NCBI GenBank assembly: GCA_949825025.1
Contig: OX463788.1
Span: forward strand, 496,001 to 560,000
Direction: 5' to 3'
Origin: Siphlonurus alternatus
Lineage: Eukaryota > Arthropoda > Insecta > Ephemeroptera > Siphlonuridae
Length of the DNA stretch: 64,000 bases
The number at the start of each line of letters is the position of its first letter. Position 1 is the first letter of the stretch. Positions 1 through 11,577 of the stretch are shown one piece after another. The translations under genes were made by a program, and so were the position numbers. The notes under the pieces were generated by a model. That model did not search any database. It was given only the letters and a program-made list of their open reading frames with translations, and was not told where the DNA came from.

Positions 1-24
1 AGGAATGGCTACCCTAATCTACTA
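1..24. other. Non-satellite edge sequence
   Basis: The first 24 bases do not match the satellite consensus that starts at about position 25. Other monomers have 'gtcatagaggacgg' at the point where this reads 'ctactaggacgg'. It is probably the end of another insertion or rearrangement lying mostly outside the window. Too little is present to classify it. Confidence 0.5.
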
Positions 25-3000
25 GGACGGTTCAAACCAAGTTGAATTTGAATATCGAGAAAAATATGTATTAACTCTCCATATTTTTGAATTTGAACTA
101 TCCCCCATATACTTAACATGGGAAAAGTAGTTAAGTTTGATAATTCACCAGGATTCAACGAATCAAGATCATCACTTTTTGATTAAAGTCTGAGGTAGGG
201 TATATTGTTTTTATCATGTACACGCACTTTCAGAATGATTGATATCCTAATTCAATACAAAATTCGAATCGGTGTTCATTGTTAGTGGGGCATGTTTTTT
301 TCACTTTAAAAATTCATAACTAATTTTTAAAAAATCGTTGACACTTTTTAAACGTGTTTTCTCATAGTAAACAGTTCAAATTAAGTTGAATTTGAATAAC
401 GAAAAAAATAAGTATTATCTCTCCTTATTTTTGAATTTGAACAATCCCCCTATTTAGTTAGCATCTGAAAAGTAGCTAAGTTTGATAATTCACCAGAATT
501 CAACGAATCGAGATCGCCACTTTTTGATTAAACTCTGAGGTAGAGTGTATTGTTCCTATTATGTATACGCACTTTCAAAATGATTGAATTCCTAATTCAA
601 TACAAAAGTTGAATCGGTGTTCACTGCTAGTATGGCATGTGGTTGCCACTTCAAAAATTCATAACTAATTTTTAAAAAACCGTAGACACTTTGTGAACGT
701 GTGACGGTTCAAATTTAGTTGAATTTGAATAACGATAAAAAATGTGTATTATCTCTCCTAATTTTGGAACTTGAACTATCCCCCATATACTTAACGTGGG
801 AAAAGTAATTAAGTTTGATAATTCACCAGAACTCAATGAATCAGGATCGCCACTTTTTGATTGAACTCTGAGGTAGGGTATATTGTTTTAATCATGAACC
901 CGCACTTTCAGAATGATTGAATTCCTAACTCAATACAAAAGTCGAATCGGTGTTCGTTGTTAGTGGGGCATGTTTTTGCCAATTCAGAAATTCATAATTA
1001 ATTTTTAAAGAATCGTTGACACTTTTTGAACGTGTTTTCACATAGAGGATGGTTCAAATTAAGTTGAATTTGAATATCAAGAAAAAATATGTATTATCTC
1101 TCCATATTTTTGAATTTCAACTATCCTCCATATACATGGGAAAAGTAGTTAAGTTTGATAATTCACCAGAATTCAACAAATCAAGATCGCCACTTTTTGA
1201 TTAAACACTGAGGTAGGGTATATTGTTTTTATCGTGTACACGAACTTTCAGAATGATTGAATTCCTAATTCAATACAAAAGTCGAATCGGTGTTAATTGT
1301 TAGTGGGGCATGTTTTTGCCACTTCAATAATTCATAACTAATTTTTAAAAAATCGTTGCCACTTTTTAAACGTGTTTTCTTATGGAGGACAGTTCAAATT
1401 AAGTTGAATTTGAATAACGAGAAATAATATGTATAATCTCTCCTTATTTTTGAATTTGAACTATCCCCCATATACTTAACATTGGAAAAGTAATTAAGTT
1501 TGATAATTCACCAGGATTCAACGAATCAAGATCATCACGTTTTGATTAAAGTCTGAGGTAGGGTATATTGTTTTTATCATGTACACGCACTTTCAGAATG
1601 ATTGATATCCTTATTCAATACAAAATTCGAATCGGTGTTCATTGTTAGAGGGGCATGTTTTTGCCACTTCCAAATTTCATAACTAATTTTTAAAAAATCG
1701 TTGACACTTTTTAAACGTGTTTTCTTATAGAAGACAGTTGAAATTAAGTTGAATTTGAATAATGAGAAAAAATATGTATTTTCTCTCCTTTTATTTGAAT
1801 TTGAACTATCCCCCATATATTTAACATGGGAAAAGTAGTTAAGTTTGATAATTCACAAAAATTCAACGAATCAAGATCGCCACTTTTTGATTAAACTCTG
1901 AGGTAGGGTATATTGTTTTTATCATGTACACGAACTTTCAGAATGATTGAATTCCTAATTCAATACAAAAGTCGAATCGGTGTTAATAGTTAGTGGGGCA
2001 TGTTTTTGCCACTTTAAAAATTCATAACTAATTTTTAAAAAATCGTTGACACTTTTTAAACGTGTTTTCTCATAATAAACAGTTCAAATTAAGTTGAATT
2101 TGAAAAACGAAAATAAGTATTATCTCTCCTTATTTTTGAATTTGAACTATCCCCCTATTTAGTTAACATCTGAAAAGTAGCTAAGTTTGATGATAATTCA
2201 CCAGAATTCAAGGAATCGAGATCGCCACTTTTTGATTAAACTCTGAGGTAGAATGTATTGTTCCTATTATGTATACGCACTTTCAGAATGATTGAATTCC
2301 TGATTCAATACAAAAGTTGAATCGGTGTTCACTGCTAGTATGGCATGTGGTTGCCACTTCAAAAATTCATAACTCATTTTTAAAAAACCGTAGACACTTT
2401 TTGAACGTGTGACGGTTCAAATTAAGTTGAATTTGAATAACGAGAAAAAATATGTATTATCTCTCCTAATTTTTAAACTTGAACTATCCCCCATATACTT
2501 AACGTGGGAAAAGTAATTAAGTTTGATAATTCACCAGAACTCAACGAATCAGGATCGCCACTTTTTGATTGAACTCTGAGGTAGGGTATATTGTTTTAAT
2601 CATGAACCCGCACTTTCAGAATGATTGAATTCCTAACTCAATACAAAAATTGAATCAGTGTTCGTTGTTAGTGGGGCATGTTTTTGCCAATTCAGAAATT
2701 CATAATTAATTTTTAAAAAATCGTTGACACTTTTTGAACGTGTTTTCACATAGAGGATGGTTCAAATTAAGTTGAATTTGAATATCGAGAAATAATATGT
2801 ATTATCTCTCCTTATTTTTGAATTTGAACTATCCCCCATATACTTAACATTGGAAAAGTAATTAAGTTTGATAATTCACCAGGATTCAACGAATCAAGAT
2901 CATCACGTTTTGATTAAAGTCTGAGGTAGGGTATATTGTTTTTATCATGTACACGCACTTTCAGAATGATTGATATCCTTTTTCAATACAAAATTCGAAT

Positions 3001-6000
3001 CGGTGTTCATTGTTAGAGGGGCATGTTTTTGCCACTTCAAAATTTCATAACTAATTTTTAAAAAATCGTTGACACTTTTTAAACGTGTTTTCTTATAGAA
3101 GACAGTTCAAATTAAGTTGAATTTGAATAATGAGAAAAAATATGTATTTTCTCTCCTTTTATTTGAATTTGAACTATCCCCCATATATTTAACATGGGAA
3201 AAGTAGTTAAGTTTGATAATTCACAAAAATTCAACGAATCAAGATCGCCACTTTTTGATTAAACTCTGAGGTAGGGTATATTGTTTTTATCATGTACACG
3301 AACTTTCAGAATGATTGAATTCCTAATTCAATACAAAAGTCGAATCGGTGTTAATAGTTAGTGGGACATGTTTTTGCCACTTTAAAAATTCATAACTAAT
3401 TTTTAAAAAATCGTTGACACTTTTTAAACGTGTTTTCTCATAGTAAACAGTTCAAATTAAGTTGAATTTGAAAAACGAAAATAAGTATTATCTCTCCTTA
3501 TTTTTGAATTTGAACTATCCCCCTATTTAGTTAACATCTGAAAAGTAGCTAAGTTTGATAATTCACCAGAATTCAAGGAATCGAGATCGCCACTTTTTGA
3601 TTAAACTCTGAGGTAGAATGTATTGTTCCTATTATGTATACGCACTTTCAGAATGATTGAATTCCTGATTCAATACAAAAGTTGAATCGGTGTTCACTGC
3701 TAGTATGGCATGTGGTTGCCACTTCAAAAATTCATAACTCATTTTTAAAAAACCGTAGACACTTTTTGAACGTGTGACGGTTCAAATTAAGTTGAATTTG
3801 AATAACGAGAAAAAATATGTATTATCTCTCCTAATTTTTGAACTTGAACTATCCCCCATATACTTAACGTGGGAAAAGTAATTAAGTTTGATAATTCACC
3901 AGAACTCAACGAATCAGGATCGCCACTTTTTGATTGAACTCTGAGGTAGGGTATATTGTTTTAATCATGAACCCGCACTTTCAGAATGATTGAATTCCTA
4001 ACTCAATACAAAAATTGAATCAGTGTTCGTTGTTAGTGGGGCATGTTTTTGCCAATTCAGAAATTCATAATTAATTTTTAAAAAATCGTTGACACTTTTT
4101 GAACGTGTTTTCACATAGAGGATGGTTCAAATTAAGTTGAATTTGAATATCGAGAAAAAATATGTATTATCTCTTCATTTTTTTGAATTTGAACTATCCC
4201 CCATATATATGGGAAAAGTAGTTAAGTTTGATAATTCACCAGAATTCAACGAATCGAGATCACCACTTTTTGATTAAACTCTGAGGTAGTGTGTATTGTT
4301 CTTATCATGTACACGCACTTTCAGAATGATTGAATTCCTAATTCAATACAAATGTTGAATCGGTGTTCGTTGTTAGTGGGGCATGTTTTTGCCACTTCAG
4401 AAATTCATAAATAATTTTTAAAAAATCGTTGACCCTTTTTGAAGGTGTTTTGTCATAGAGGACGGTTCAAACCAAGTTGAATTTGAATATCGAGAAAAAT
4501 ATGTATTATCTCTCCATATTTTTGAATTTGAACTATCCCCCATATACTTAACATGGGAAAAGTAGTTAAGTTTGATAATTCACCAGGATTCAACGAATCA
4601 AGATCATCACTTTTTGATTAAAGTCTGAGGTAGGGTATATTGTTTTTATCATGTACACGCACTTTCAGAATGATTGATATCCTAATTCAATACAAAATTC
4701 GAATCGGTGTTCATGGTTAGTGGGGCATGTTTTTGCCACTTCAAAATTTCATAACTAATTTTTAAAAAATCGTTGACACTTTTTGAACGTGTTTTCACAT
4801 AGAGGAAGGTTCAAATTAAGTTGAATTTGAATAACGAGAAATAATATGTATTATCTCTCCTTATTTTTGAATTTGAACTATCCCCCATATACTTAACATT
4901 GGAAAAGTAATTAAGTTTGATAATTCACCAGGATTCAACGAATCAAGATCATCACGTTTTGATTAAAGTCTGAGGTAGGGTATATTGTTTTTATCATGTA
5001 CACGCACTTTCAGAATGATTGATATCCTTTTTCAATACAAAATTCGAATCGGTGTTCATTGTTAGAGGGGCATGTTTTTGCCACTTCAAAATTTCATAAC
5101 TAATTTTTAAAAAATCGTTGACACTTTTTAAACGTGTTTTCTTATAGAAGACAGTTCAAATTAAGTTGAATTTGAATAATGAGAAAAAATATGTATTTTC
5201 TCTCCTTTTATTTGAATTTGAACTATCCCCCATATATTTAACATGGGAAAAGTAGTTAAGTTTGATAATTCACAAAAATTCAACGAATCAAGATCGCCAC
5301 TTTTTGATTAAACTCTGAGGTAGGGTATATTGTTTTTATCATGTACACGAACTTTCAGAATGATTGAATTCCTAATTCAATACAAAAGTCGAATCGGTGT
5401 TAATAGTTAGTGGGACATGTTTTTGCCACTTTAAAAATTCATAACTAATTTTTAAAAAATCGTTGACACTTTTTAAACGTGTTTTCTCATAGTAAACAGT
5501 TCAAATTAAGTTGAATTTGAAAAACGAAAATAAGTATTATCTCTCCTTATTTTTGAATTTGAACTATCCCCCTATTTAGTTAACATCTGAAAAGTAGCTA
5601 AGTTTGATAATTCACCAGAATTCAAGGAATCGAGATCGCCACTTTTTGATTAAACTCTGAGGTAGAATGTATTGTTCCTATTATGTATACGCACTTTCAG
5701 AATGATTGAATTCCTGATTCAATACAAAAGTTGAATCGGTGTTCACTGCTAGTATGGCATGTGGTTGCCACTTCAAAAATTCATAACTCATTTTTAAAAA
5801 ACCGTAGACACTTTTTGAACGTGTGACGGTTCAAATTAAGTTGAATTTGAATAACGAGAAAAAATATGTATTATCTCTCCTAATTTTTGAACTTGAACTA
5901 TCCCCCATATACTTAACGTGGGAAAAGTAATTAAGTTTGATAATTCACCAGAACTCAACGAATCAGGATCGCCACTTTTTGATTGAACTCTGAGGTAGGG

Positions 6001-6670
6001 TATATTGTTTTAATCATGAACCCGCACTTTCAGAATGATTGAATTCCTAACTCAATACAAAAATTGAATCAGTGTTCGTTGTTAGTGGGGCATGTTTTTG
6101 CCAATTCAGAAATTCATAATTAATTTTTAAAAAATCGTTGACACTTTTTGAACGTGTTTTCACATAGAGGATGGTTCAAATTAAGTTGAATTTGAAAATC
6201 GAGAAAAAATATGTATTATCTCTTCATATTTTTGAATTTGAACTATCCCCCATATATATGGGAAAAGTAGTTAAGTTTGATAATTCACCAGGATTCAACG
6301 AATCAAGATCATCACTTTTTGATTAAAGTCTGAGGTAGGGTATATTGTTTTTATCATGTACACGCACTTTCAGAATGATTGATATCCTAATTCAATACAA
6401 AATTCGAATCGGTGTTCATGGTTAGTGGGGCATGTTTTTGCCACTTCAGAAATTCATAAATAATTTTTAAAAAATCGTTGACACTTTTTGAACGTGTTTT
6501 CACATAGAGGAAGGTTCAAATTAAGTTGAATTTGAATAACGAGAAATAATATGTATTATCTCTCCTTATTTTTGAATTTGAACTATCCCCTTATATACTT
6601 AACATGGGAAAAGTAGTTAAGTTTGAAAATTCACCAGGATTCAACGAATCAAGATCATCACTTTTTGATT
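25..6670. repeat. Tandem satellite array, left block
   Basis: About 19-20 head-to-tail monomers. Successive copies of the landmark TGAGGTAG fall at 191, 536, 869, 1209, 1554, 1899, 2244, 2577, 2922 and 3267, giving periods of 333-345 bp. Several monomer classes can be told apart. One has GATATCC and 'atcatcac'. One has 'attgttcctattatg' and 'gcatgtggttgcc'. One has 'aatcatgaacccgcac'. They recur in a fixed order, so the array has higher-order structure; for example 2770-4180 is nearly repeated at 4820-6230. Short open frames inside the array are accidental and no gene is seen. The abundance and homogeneity suggest centromeric or other heterochromatin, but that is inference. Confidence 0.95.
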
Positions 6671-6860
6671 GTCTTGTCTGAGCGGTCAGACGGTGAACAC
6701 GCTTTTTCCGTCACTCCGTATTTGACTAGGGACTACTGCTGAGTTTGTCATATTCATCATTCAATCTTGCTTGCAATTCGTCTAAAAGTGATTATTATTA
6801 ATTGAAATATACATAATATATTTTCATTGTGCTATATAGTGATTATTATTACTAAAAACA

Positions 6861-7820
6861 ATGGAATGTGTAATTTGTGAGAGTAGCATAGCTCCTAATA
6901 CAGAACACATTACTTGTAAAAATTGTAAATTGCCAGCACACACTGATTGTGCGACAAGTGAAGTGAAACCAGGTCGTCGACCCAAGAGCTTCAATGCCTT
7001 ATTATGGATCTGCAAGGCATGTCGTATCAATAAGCCTGATACCCAGTCTGGTGAGAGTGATGTTAGTGAAATTGAAGGAGATGAGGTAAATTTAAAAACC
7101 TTATTAGCTTGTCTCAAAAAATTAGATGAAAAAACTGATTCTATTGCAAGTAAACTAACTGAATTACCTGATATTAAAAACTCAATTCAATTTTTATCTA
7201 ATTCTTATGATGTTTTTATAAAAAATCAAGAAGAGCATGAAAAAAAACTTAATATCATGTCTAAACAGGTTGAGTTTTTAACAACTGAAAACAAAGAACA
7301 ACGTGTAAAAATTGTTGAATTAAATGATCGTGTCAGTGAATTAGAACAAAGTAAGTTGAATCATAATATTGAAATTGATGGTATAAAGCAAACAGCGGAG
7401 GAAAATATGAATGACATTTTAGCTAACTTGGCAGAAAAAATGAACATTCCGCAGACTTTGACTGGCATCGAGAAGGTGAAGCGTGTCTCTACTGCACAGC
7501 GAGGCAGGCGTGGTGACCCGCCCCTCCTTGTTGTCAAGTTCAGGTCGGCTGACCCACGCAAGTTCTGGCTATCGAAATTCCATAACAAGAATTTGACTAC
7601 TGACGCGGCGTTCAAGGATGGCTCAACAAAAAAAATCTTCATCAACGAGCAGCTAACGCCGTACAATAAGCGTCTACTGTGGTTGGCTAAACAGCGAGGT
7701 CGTGAAAAGAATTACATGTTCGTGTGGTGTAAGAACGGAAAAATTTTTGCACGGAAAGACCAACTGCTTGGCATTGTACGTATCAGTAGCGAGGCTGATG
7801 TGGAGAAGAAGATTGTTTAG
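6861..7820 (+). CDS. LINE ORF1 protein, PHD-like finger and coiled coil (copy 1)
   Basis: 319 residues and intact. Residues 3-54 hold a Cys/His pattern (CVIC, CKNC, HTDC, then WICKAC) that fits a PHD-type zinc finger, as found in ORF1 of several arthropod CR1/jockey-group LINEs. Residues of about 80-185 are charged and heptad-like and probably form a coiled coil for ORF1 oligomers. The C-terminal 110 residues, including 'IFINEQLTPYNKRLLW' and 'YMFVWCKNGKIFARK', resemble the C-terminal domain of baculovirus FP-like proteins shared with LINE ORF1s. By family analogy it binds element RNA as a nucleic-acid chaperone. The start ATG at 6861 gives the whole finger. ORF2 starts 51 bases after the stop. 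The base composition of the 3' half (7450-7800) is clearly richer in GC than the rest of the element. Confidence 0.88.
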   Translation: MECVICESSIAPNTEHITCKNCKLPAHTDCATSEVKPGRRPKSFNALLWICKACRINKPDTQSGESDVSEIEGDEVNLKTLLACLKKLDEKTDSIASKLTELPDIKNSIQFLSNSYDVFIKNQEEHEKKLNIMSKQVEFLTTENKEQRVKIVELNDRVSELEQSKLNHNIEIDGIKQTAEENMNDILANLAEKMNIPQTLTGIEKVKRVSTAQRGRRGDPPLLVVKFRSADPRKFWLSKFHNKNLTTDAAFKDGSTKKIFINEQLTPYNKRLLWLAKQRGREKNYMFVWCKNGKIFARKDQLLGIVRISSEADVEKKIV

Positions 7821-7871
7821 GTTAGTTTATGTGTATACACTATTTTTATCTTTTAGTTCCTGTAATTGATC

Positions 7872-10786
7872 ATGAATTCTTTAGTTCAAAATTTTGATGA
7901 AATAATACCTACACAAACAGAAAATATAAAAGAGTGGCTTTATGATTATGATAAACAAATTATAAATAGTTTTGTCATTATTCACTTAAATATTTTATCC
8001 GCTAGAAAAAATTTTAATCAATTTTTTCTTAAAATTTCTGATAATTTACATAAAATAAGTTGCATCGTATTAACTGAAACTCATTTAAAATCTGGTGAAG
8101 AAATAAATTATCAAATACCTGGTTTTAATCAAATTTGCAAGCCTAGAGATTTTACAAAAGAAAAACAAAAAGGTGGTGGTATTATGGCTTCTGTAAAAAA
8201 AAAACAGAGCTAGTAAGAATAATTAATACTGAACCTTCAGATTTTTATGAATGCTTATCATTTAAAGTGAATAATATAGATATATTTGCAATTTATAGGC
8301 CACCTAGCTATAATAAAAATTTGTATTTAAAAGATTTAAAAGATAAAATTCTAAAAACAAATAATAACAATATGATTTTGATTGGAGACATAAATATTAA
8401 TGTTTTAGAAAATAGTACTTTTGTTGATAAATATAAAAATGTATTGGCAAAATTAGGTTTTATTAATGTTATAACACAACCTACAAGAGAAGAAATAGTT
8501 AGTAATAAACTCACCTCTACTTGTATAGATCATTTAATAGTGAGAATAAATAATAATATTGAACCAGGCATTATAAAAACAAAAATTACCGATCATTATA
8601 TAATTGGTGCAATTCTTCTTAATAGTCATGATGAAATATATAAACAAAAAATAAAATATTTAAATAATAAGAAACTAGAAAATGAGCTACAAAAAGTGAG
8701 GTGGGGGTATTTAAATGGTTTGAATGATACAACAGAGATTTATGATAAAATTAATAGTGTGTATGACCATTTATTTAAAATTTGTACAGTTGAAAAATAT
8801 CCTAATATTAACGAAAGTAATTTTAAAAAACCATGGATGACGAGAGAAATAAAATTTTATATGGACTGTAGAGATAAAATATTTCGTAAGCATAAAAGTA
8901 ACCCTACTAATGAAACCTATAAAATTGAATAAAAGTCACTTCGTAATAAAGTAAATAATTTAATATCAAAAGCTAAATATAAATATTATAAGAATGAGTT
9001 TGAAAAATGTAATGGAGATTTAAGAAGAATATGGTCTTATATTAATAAATTACTTGGTAAACCTATATCGAATATTGACGATATAATTGTAAGACACATG
9101 AAACAAAAAAATTTAAATGATGTTGCAAATAATTTTGCCATGACTTTTGTAAATGGGGTAAATAATATTGTGCATATATGTGATATAAAATTCTCAGTAA
9201 CGCGAGATGTATGTGAGCCCCAATCATTTTACTTACCGAAAATAACAACAAACAAAATGAGCAGTATAATTCAAAGTTGTAAAGAAAATAAAGCACCTGG
9301 CTATGATAAAATATCAGTAAAGCATATTAAATTGGGAGGTAATGAACTGGCAACTGTTTTAACTCATTATACAAATTTATGTTTAGATAATAGAAAATTC
9401 CCTAAGGCAATAAAAAAAACTGTATGTAGACCAATTTATAAAGGTGGGTGTCATACAGACTATCAAAATTATCGCCCAATATTATTATCATCAATAATAG
9501 ATAAATTACCACAAAAATATATAACTGAATATCTAATTATGTATCTTGATAAATTTAACATTATAAATGAAAATCAATATGCATATCAAAAAGGAAAATC
9601 AACGAATCAATTAATTGCTGATATGTCAGATTTTATTAATTCTGAACTAAAAGAAAATAATCATGTATTAGCCTTGTTTGTAGATTTTTCAAAAGCCTTT
9701 GACTCCTTGAATCATGATATATTATTTTCTGAATTAGAAAAAGTCGGAGTTAGAGGCCCAGTACTTGAATTAATTAATGACTACCTAAAAAATAGAACAA
9801 TGGTTGTTGAAATATGTAATGTTAAAGGAAATGAATGGGCAATAAAGTTTGGTACACCTCAAGGAGTGACAATTTCTGCAATATTATTTAACATTTATGT
9901 AAATAGCATATTTTCTGTTTTTAAAGGTTGTAAAATATTCATGTTTGCAGACGATTTATTAATTCTTGTTGCTAATAAGAACTTCCTAGAGGCAGAACAA
10001 TTATTACAAAATAATGCAAATCAATTACCATACTGGGCCCATGATTATGGATTACTTATTAATACTAAAAAAACCAAGGTCATGCACATATATAATAAAT
10101 ATTTGCGGAAGGATGAAACAATAAAAATAAAAATTCATTGTAATGACTGCTTGCATAATTTTTTTCAGAACTGTACTTGTAGTAACATTGAACAGGTAAA
10201 AGAGCATACATATCTTGGTGTATTAATTGATGAAAATTTTGATTGGAAGTCACATGTAAATAAAGTTGTTAAGAAATTAAGATCTGTACAATCTCAAATA
10301 TATAAACTTAAATATATTGTAACAGAAAAAACGCTAAGAAATGTATATTTTGCTATGGCTCATCCTTATATCATATATGGTATAACTGCCTGGGGTTTTA
10401 CTGAAAGCAGTTCTTTAACAAAACTCGTAAAAATGCAACAAAGGTTACTAAAATGTATGAAAAAAGACAACAAGTTTGAAATTAATGATAACATTTATTT
10501 GTATTGGAATGTACTTCCTATTTAGTTGCAGTCAAAATATTCACTTGTAACAGAAAAATACTATGATAGTAATCATGGTGATTTCAGATTACATAACTAT
10601 CAAACTAGATTGAATGATAATGTTCCATTATTAACTCCTTTTCGAACTAATAGATTTGATGAACGAACTCATAAATATTTAATTCCTCGTTTGTGGAATG
10701 ATTTACCTGTAGAATTAAGAAATATTAGTTCAAAAAGTGTAATGAAAAAGGAAATAAAAAAATGGTTACTAACACTAACAAATTAA
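7872..10786 (+). pseudogene. LINE ORF2 endonuclease-reverse transcriptase, broken (copy 1)
   Basis: About 970 codons in all. The N-terminal endonuclease shows the expected motif series: HLNILSARK, LTETHL, YRPPS, IGDININ, SCIDHL and TDH. The reverse transcriptase follows with FVDFSKAFDSLNH, GTPQG and the catalytic FADD box, then a thumb and a C-terminal tail ending in a typical LWNDLP motif. There is no RNase H domain. Three lesions are visible. A reading-frame change lies in the A-run near 8195-8205. There is an in-frame TAA at 8930-8932 and an in-frame TAG at 10523-10525. The residue after GTPQG is Val here and Gly in copy 2, probably a later change in copy 1. ATG at 7872 is chosen as the start because it precedes the endonuclease with no earlier Met in frame. 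Confidence 0.9.
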
Positions 10787-11577
10787 TAAAAAGAGAATAT
10801 TCACTTTTATTTCAGATATTCAATAATTGACTTTTTTTTTCAGAATTGTTATTATATTAAAGCATTAAAAATAACGTATAAAAGGTAAAAAATAAATAAA
10901 TTAACTAAAAAATAAAAAATAATAAATGAAAAAAAATATATATAAATATATATCTTGGTAATTTATGTTTCTGTGAAATAAATAATTAAAAATGTCTCTA
11001 TTTTGTTTCAGATATCTTATGTTTCAGGTGTTTTCTTACTTTTATGGACTTTTCAAAAATACATTTTCTTTTTTTTCAGAACATAATTTACATTGCTGTT
11101 CACTTTTTTATTTTTGTGGTTTTTGAAAAATTATATATAAAATGCATTTTCCTTATGTTTTTGTTTAAAATTCATAAATAGTACTAAATAATCTCTCATA
11201 TAATGGTTATCATTGTGATGATTGTATGAGATGTAGCTTCGTTAGTATTATTTATTAATTTTTTTTTGTCTTGTATTATAGTATAAAATTGTAAAAATAA
11301 TTATGAAATGTAGTAATATGATGCTGTATTCTTTTAAAAAGTTTTTGCTTTTTTCCTGTGTGAGATAATGTATTAGAATCATAGGGACTATATATTTATG
11401 TTTTTTGTTTTCTTTTCTTTTGTATTATTTTCGACTTAAAGTAAAAATTAAAAATGTCCACTGTAATTAAATGAGCTTGATTGAATTTAAATAAAGAATG
11501 TATCTTTTGCTTTGTTAAAGCTTTGGCTGGACAATAACTTGTATAACTGAATGAAAAAAAATAAAAAAAAAAAAAAA
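10787..11577 (+). other. LINE 3' untranslated region and A-rich tail (copy 1)
   Basis: An AT-rich stretch with no coding signal. It contains several T-rich tracts ending in CAG (for example near 10850, 11010 and 11080) that look like splice-acceptor tracts, though no donor partner is evident. An AATAAA-type signal lies near 11491, about 85 bases before an A-rich tail (11554-11577). The tail is interrupted by a T, as in the second copy. Confidence 0.7.

Larger units (their letters stand above)
6671..11577 (+). mobile_element. Non-LTR retrotransposon (CR1/jockey type), copy 1
   Basis: A LINE of about 4.9 kb: 190-bp 5' leader, ORF1 (PHD-like finger, coiled coil, FP-type C-terminus), ORF2 (apurinic-type endonuclease plus reverse transcriptase), a 0.8-kb 3' UTR and an A-rich tail. 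It interrupts a satellite monomer after 'ctttttgatt'. The right flank reads 'ttaaagtcttaaagtctgagg', a small local duplication at the target. ORF2 is broken by a frameshift and two in-frame stops, so this copy cannot move by itself. It is about 99.5% like the copy at 45735-50640 by eye and shares the same disabling changes. Clade placement (CR1, Daphne or jockey) is not settled from motifs alone. Confidence 0.92.

Noticed and set aside
2998..3010. CENP-B box in the satellite ('ttcgaatcgg' region)
   Set aside because: The required spacing of A and CGGG after TTCG is not met in any monomer class examined.
6824..7666. Minus-strand frames over the LINE ORF1 (6824-7117, 7361-7666)
   Set aside because: Shadows of the well-supported plus-strand ORF1.
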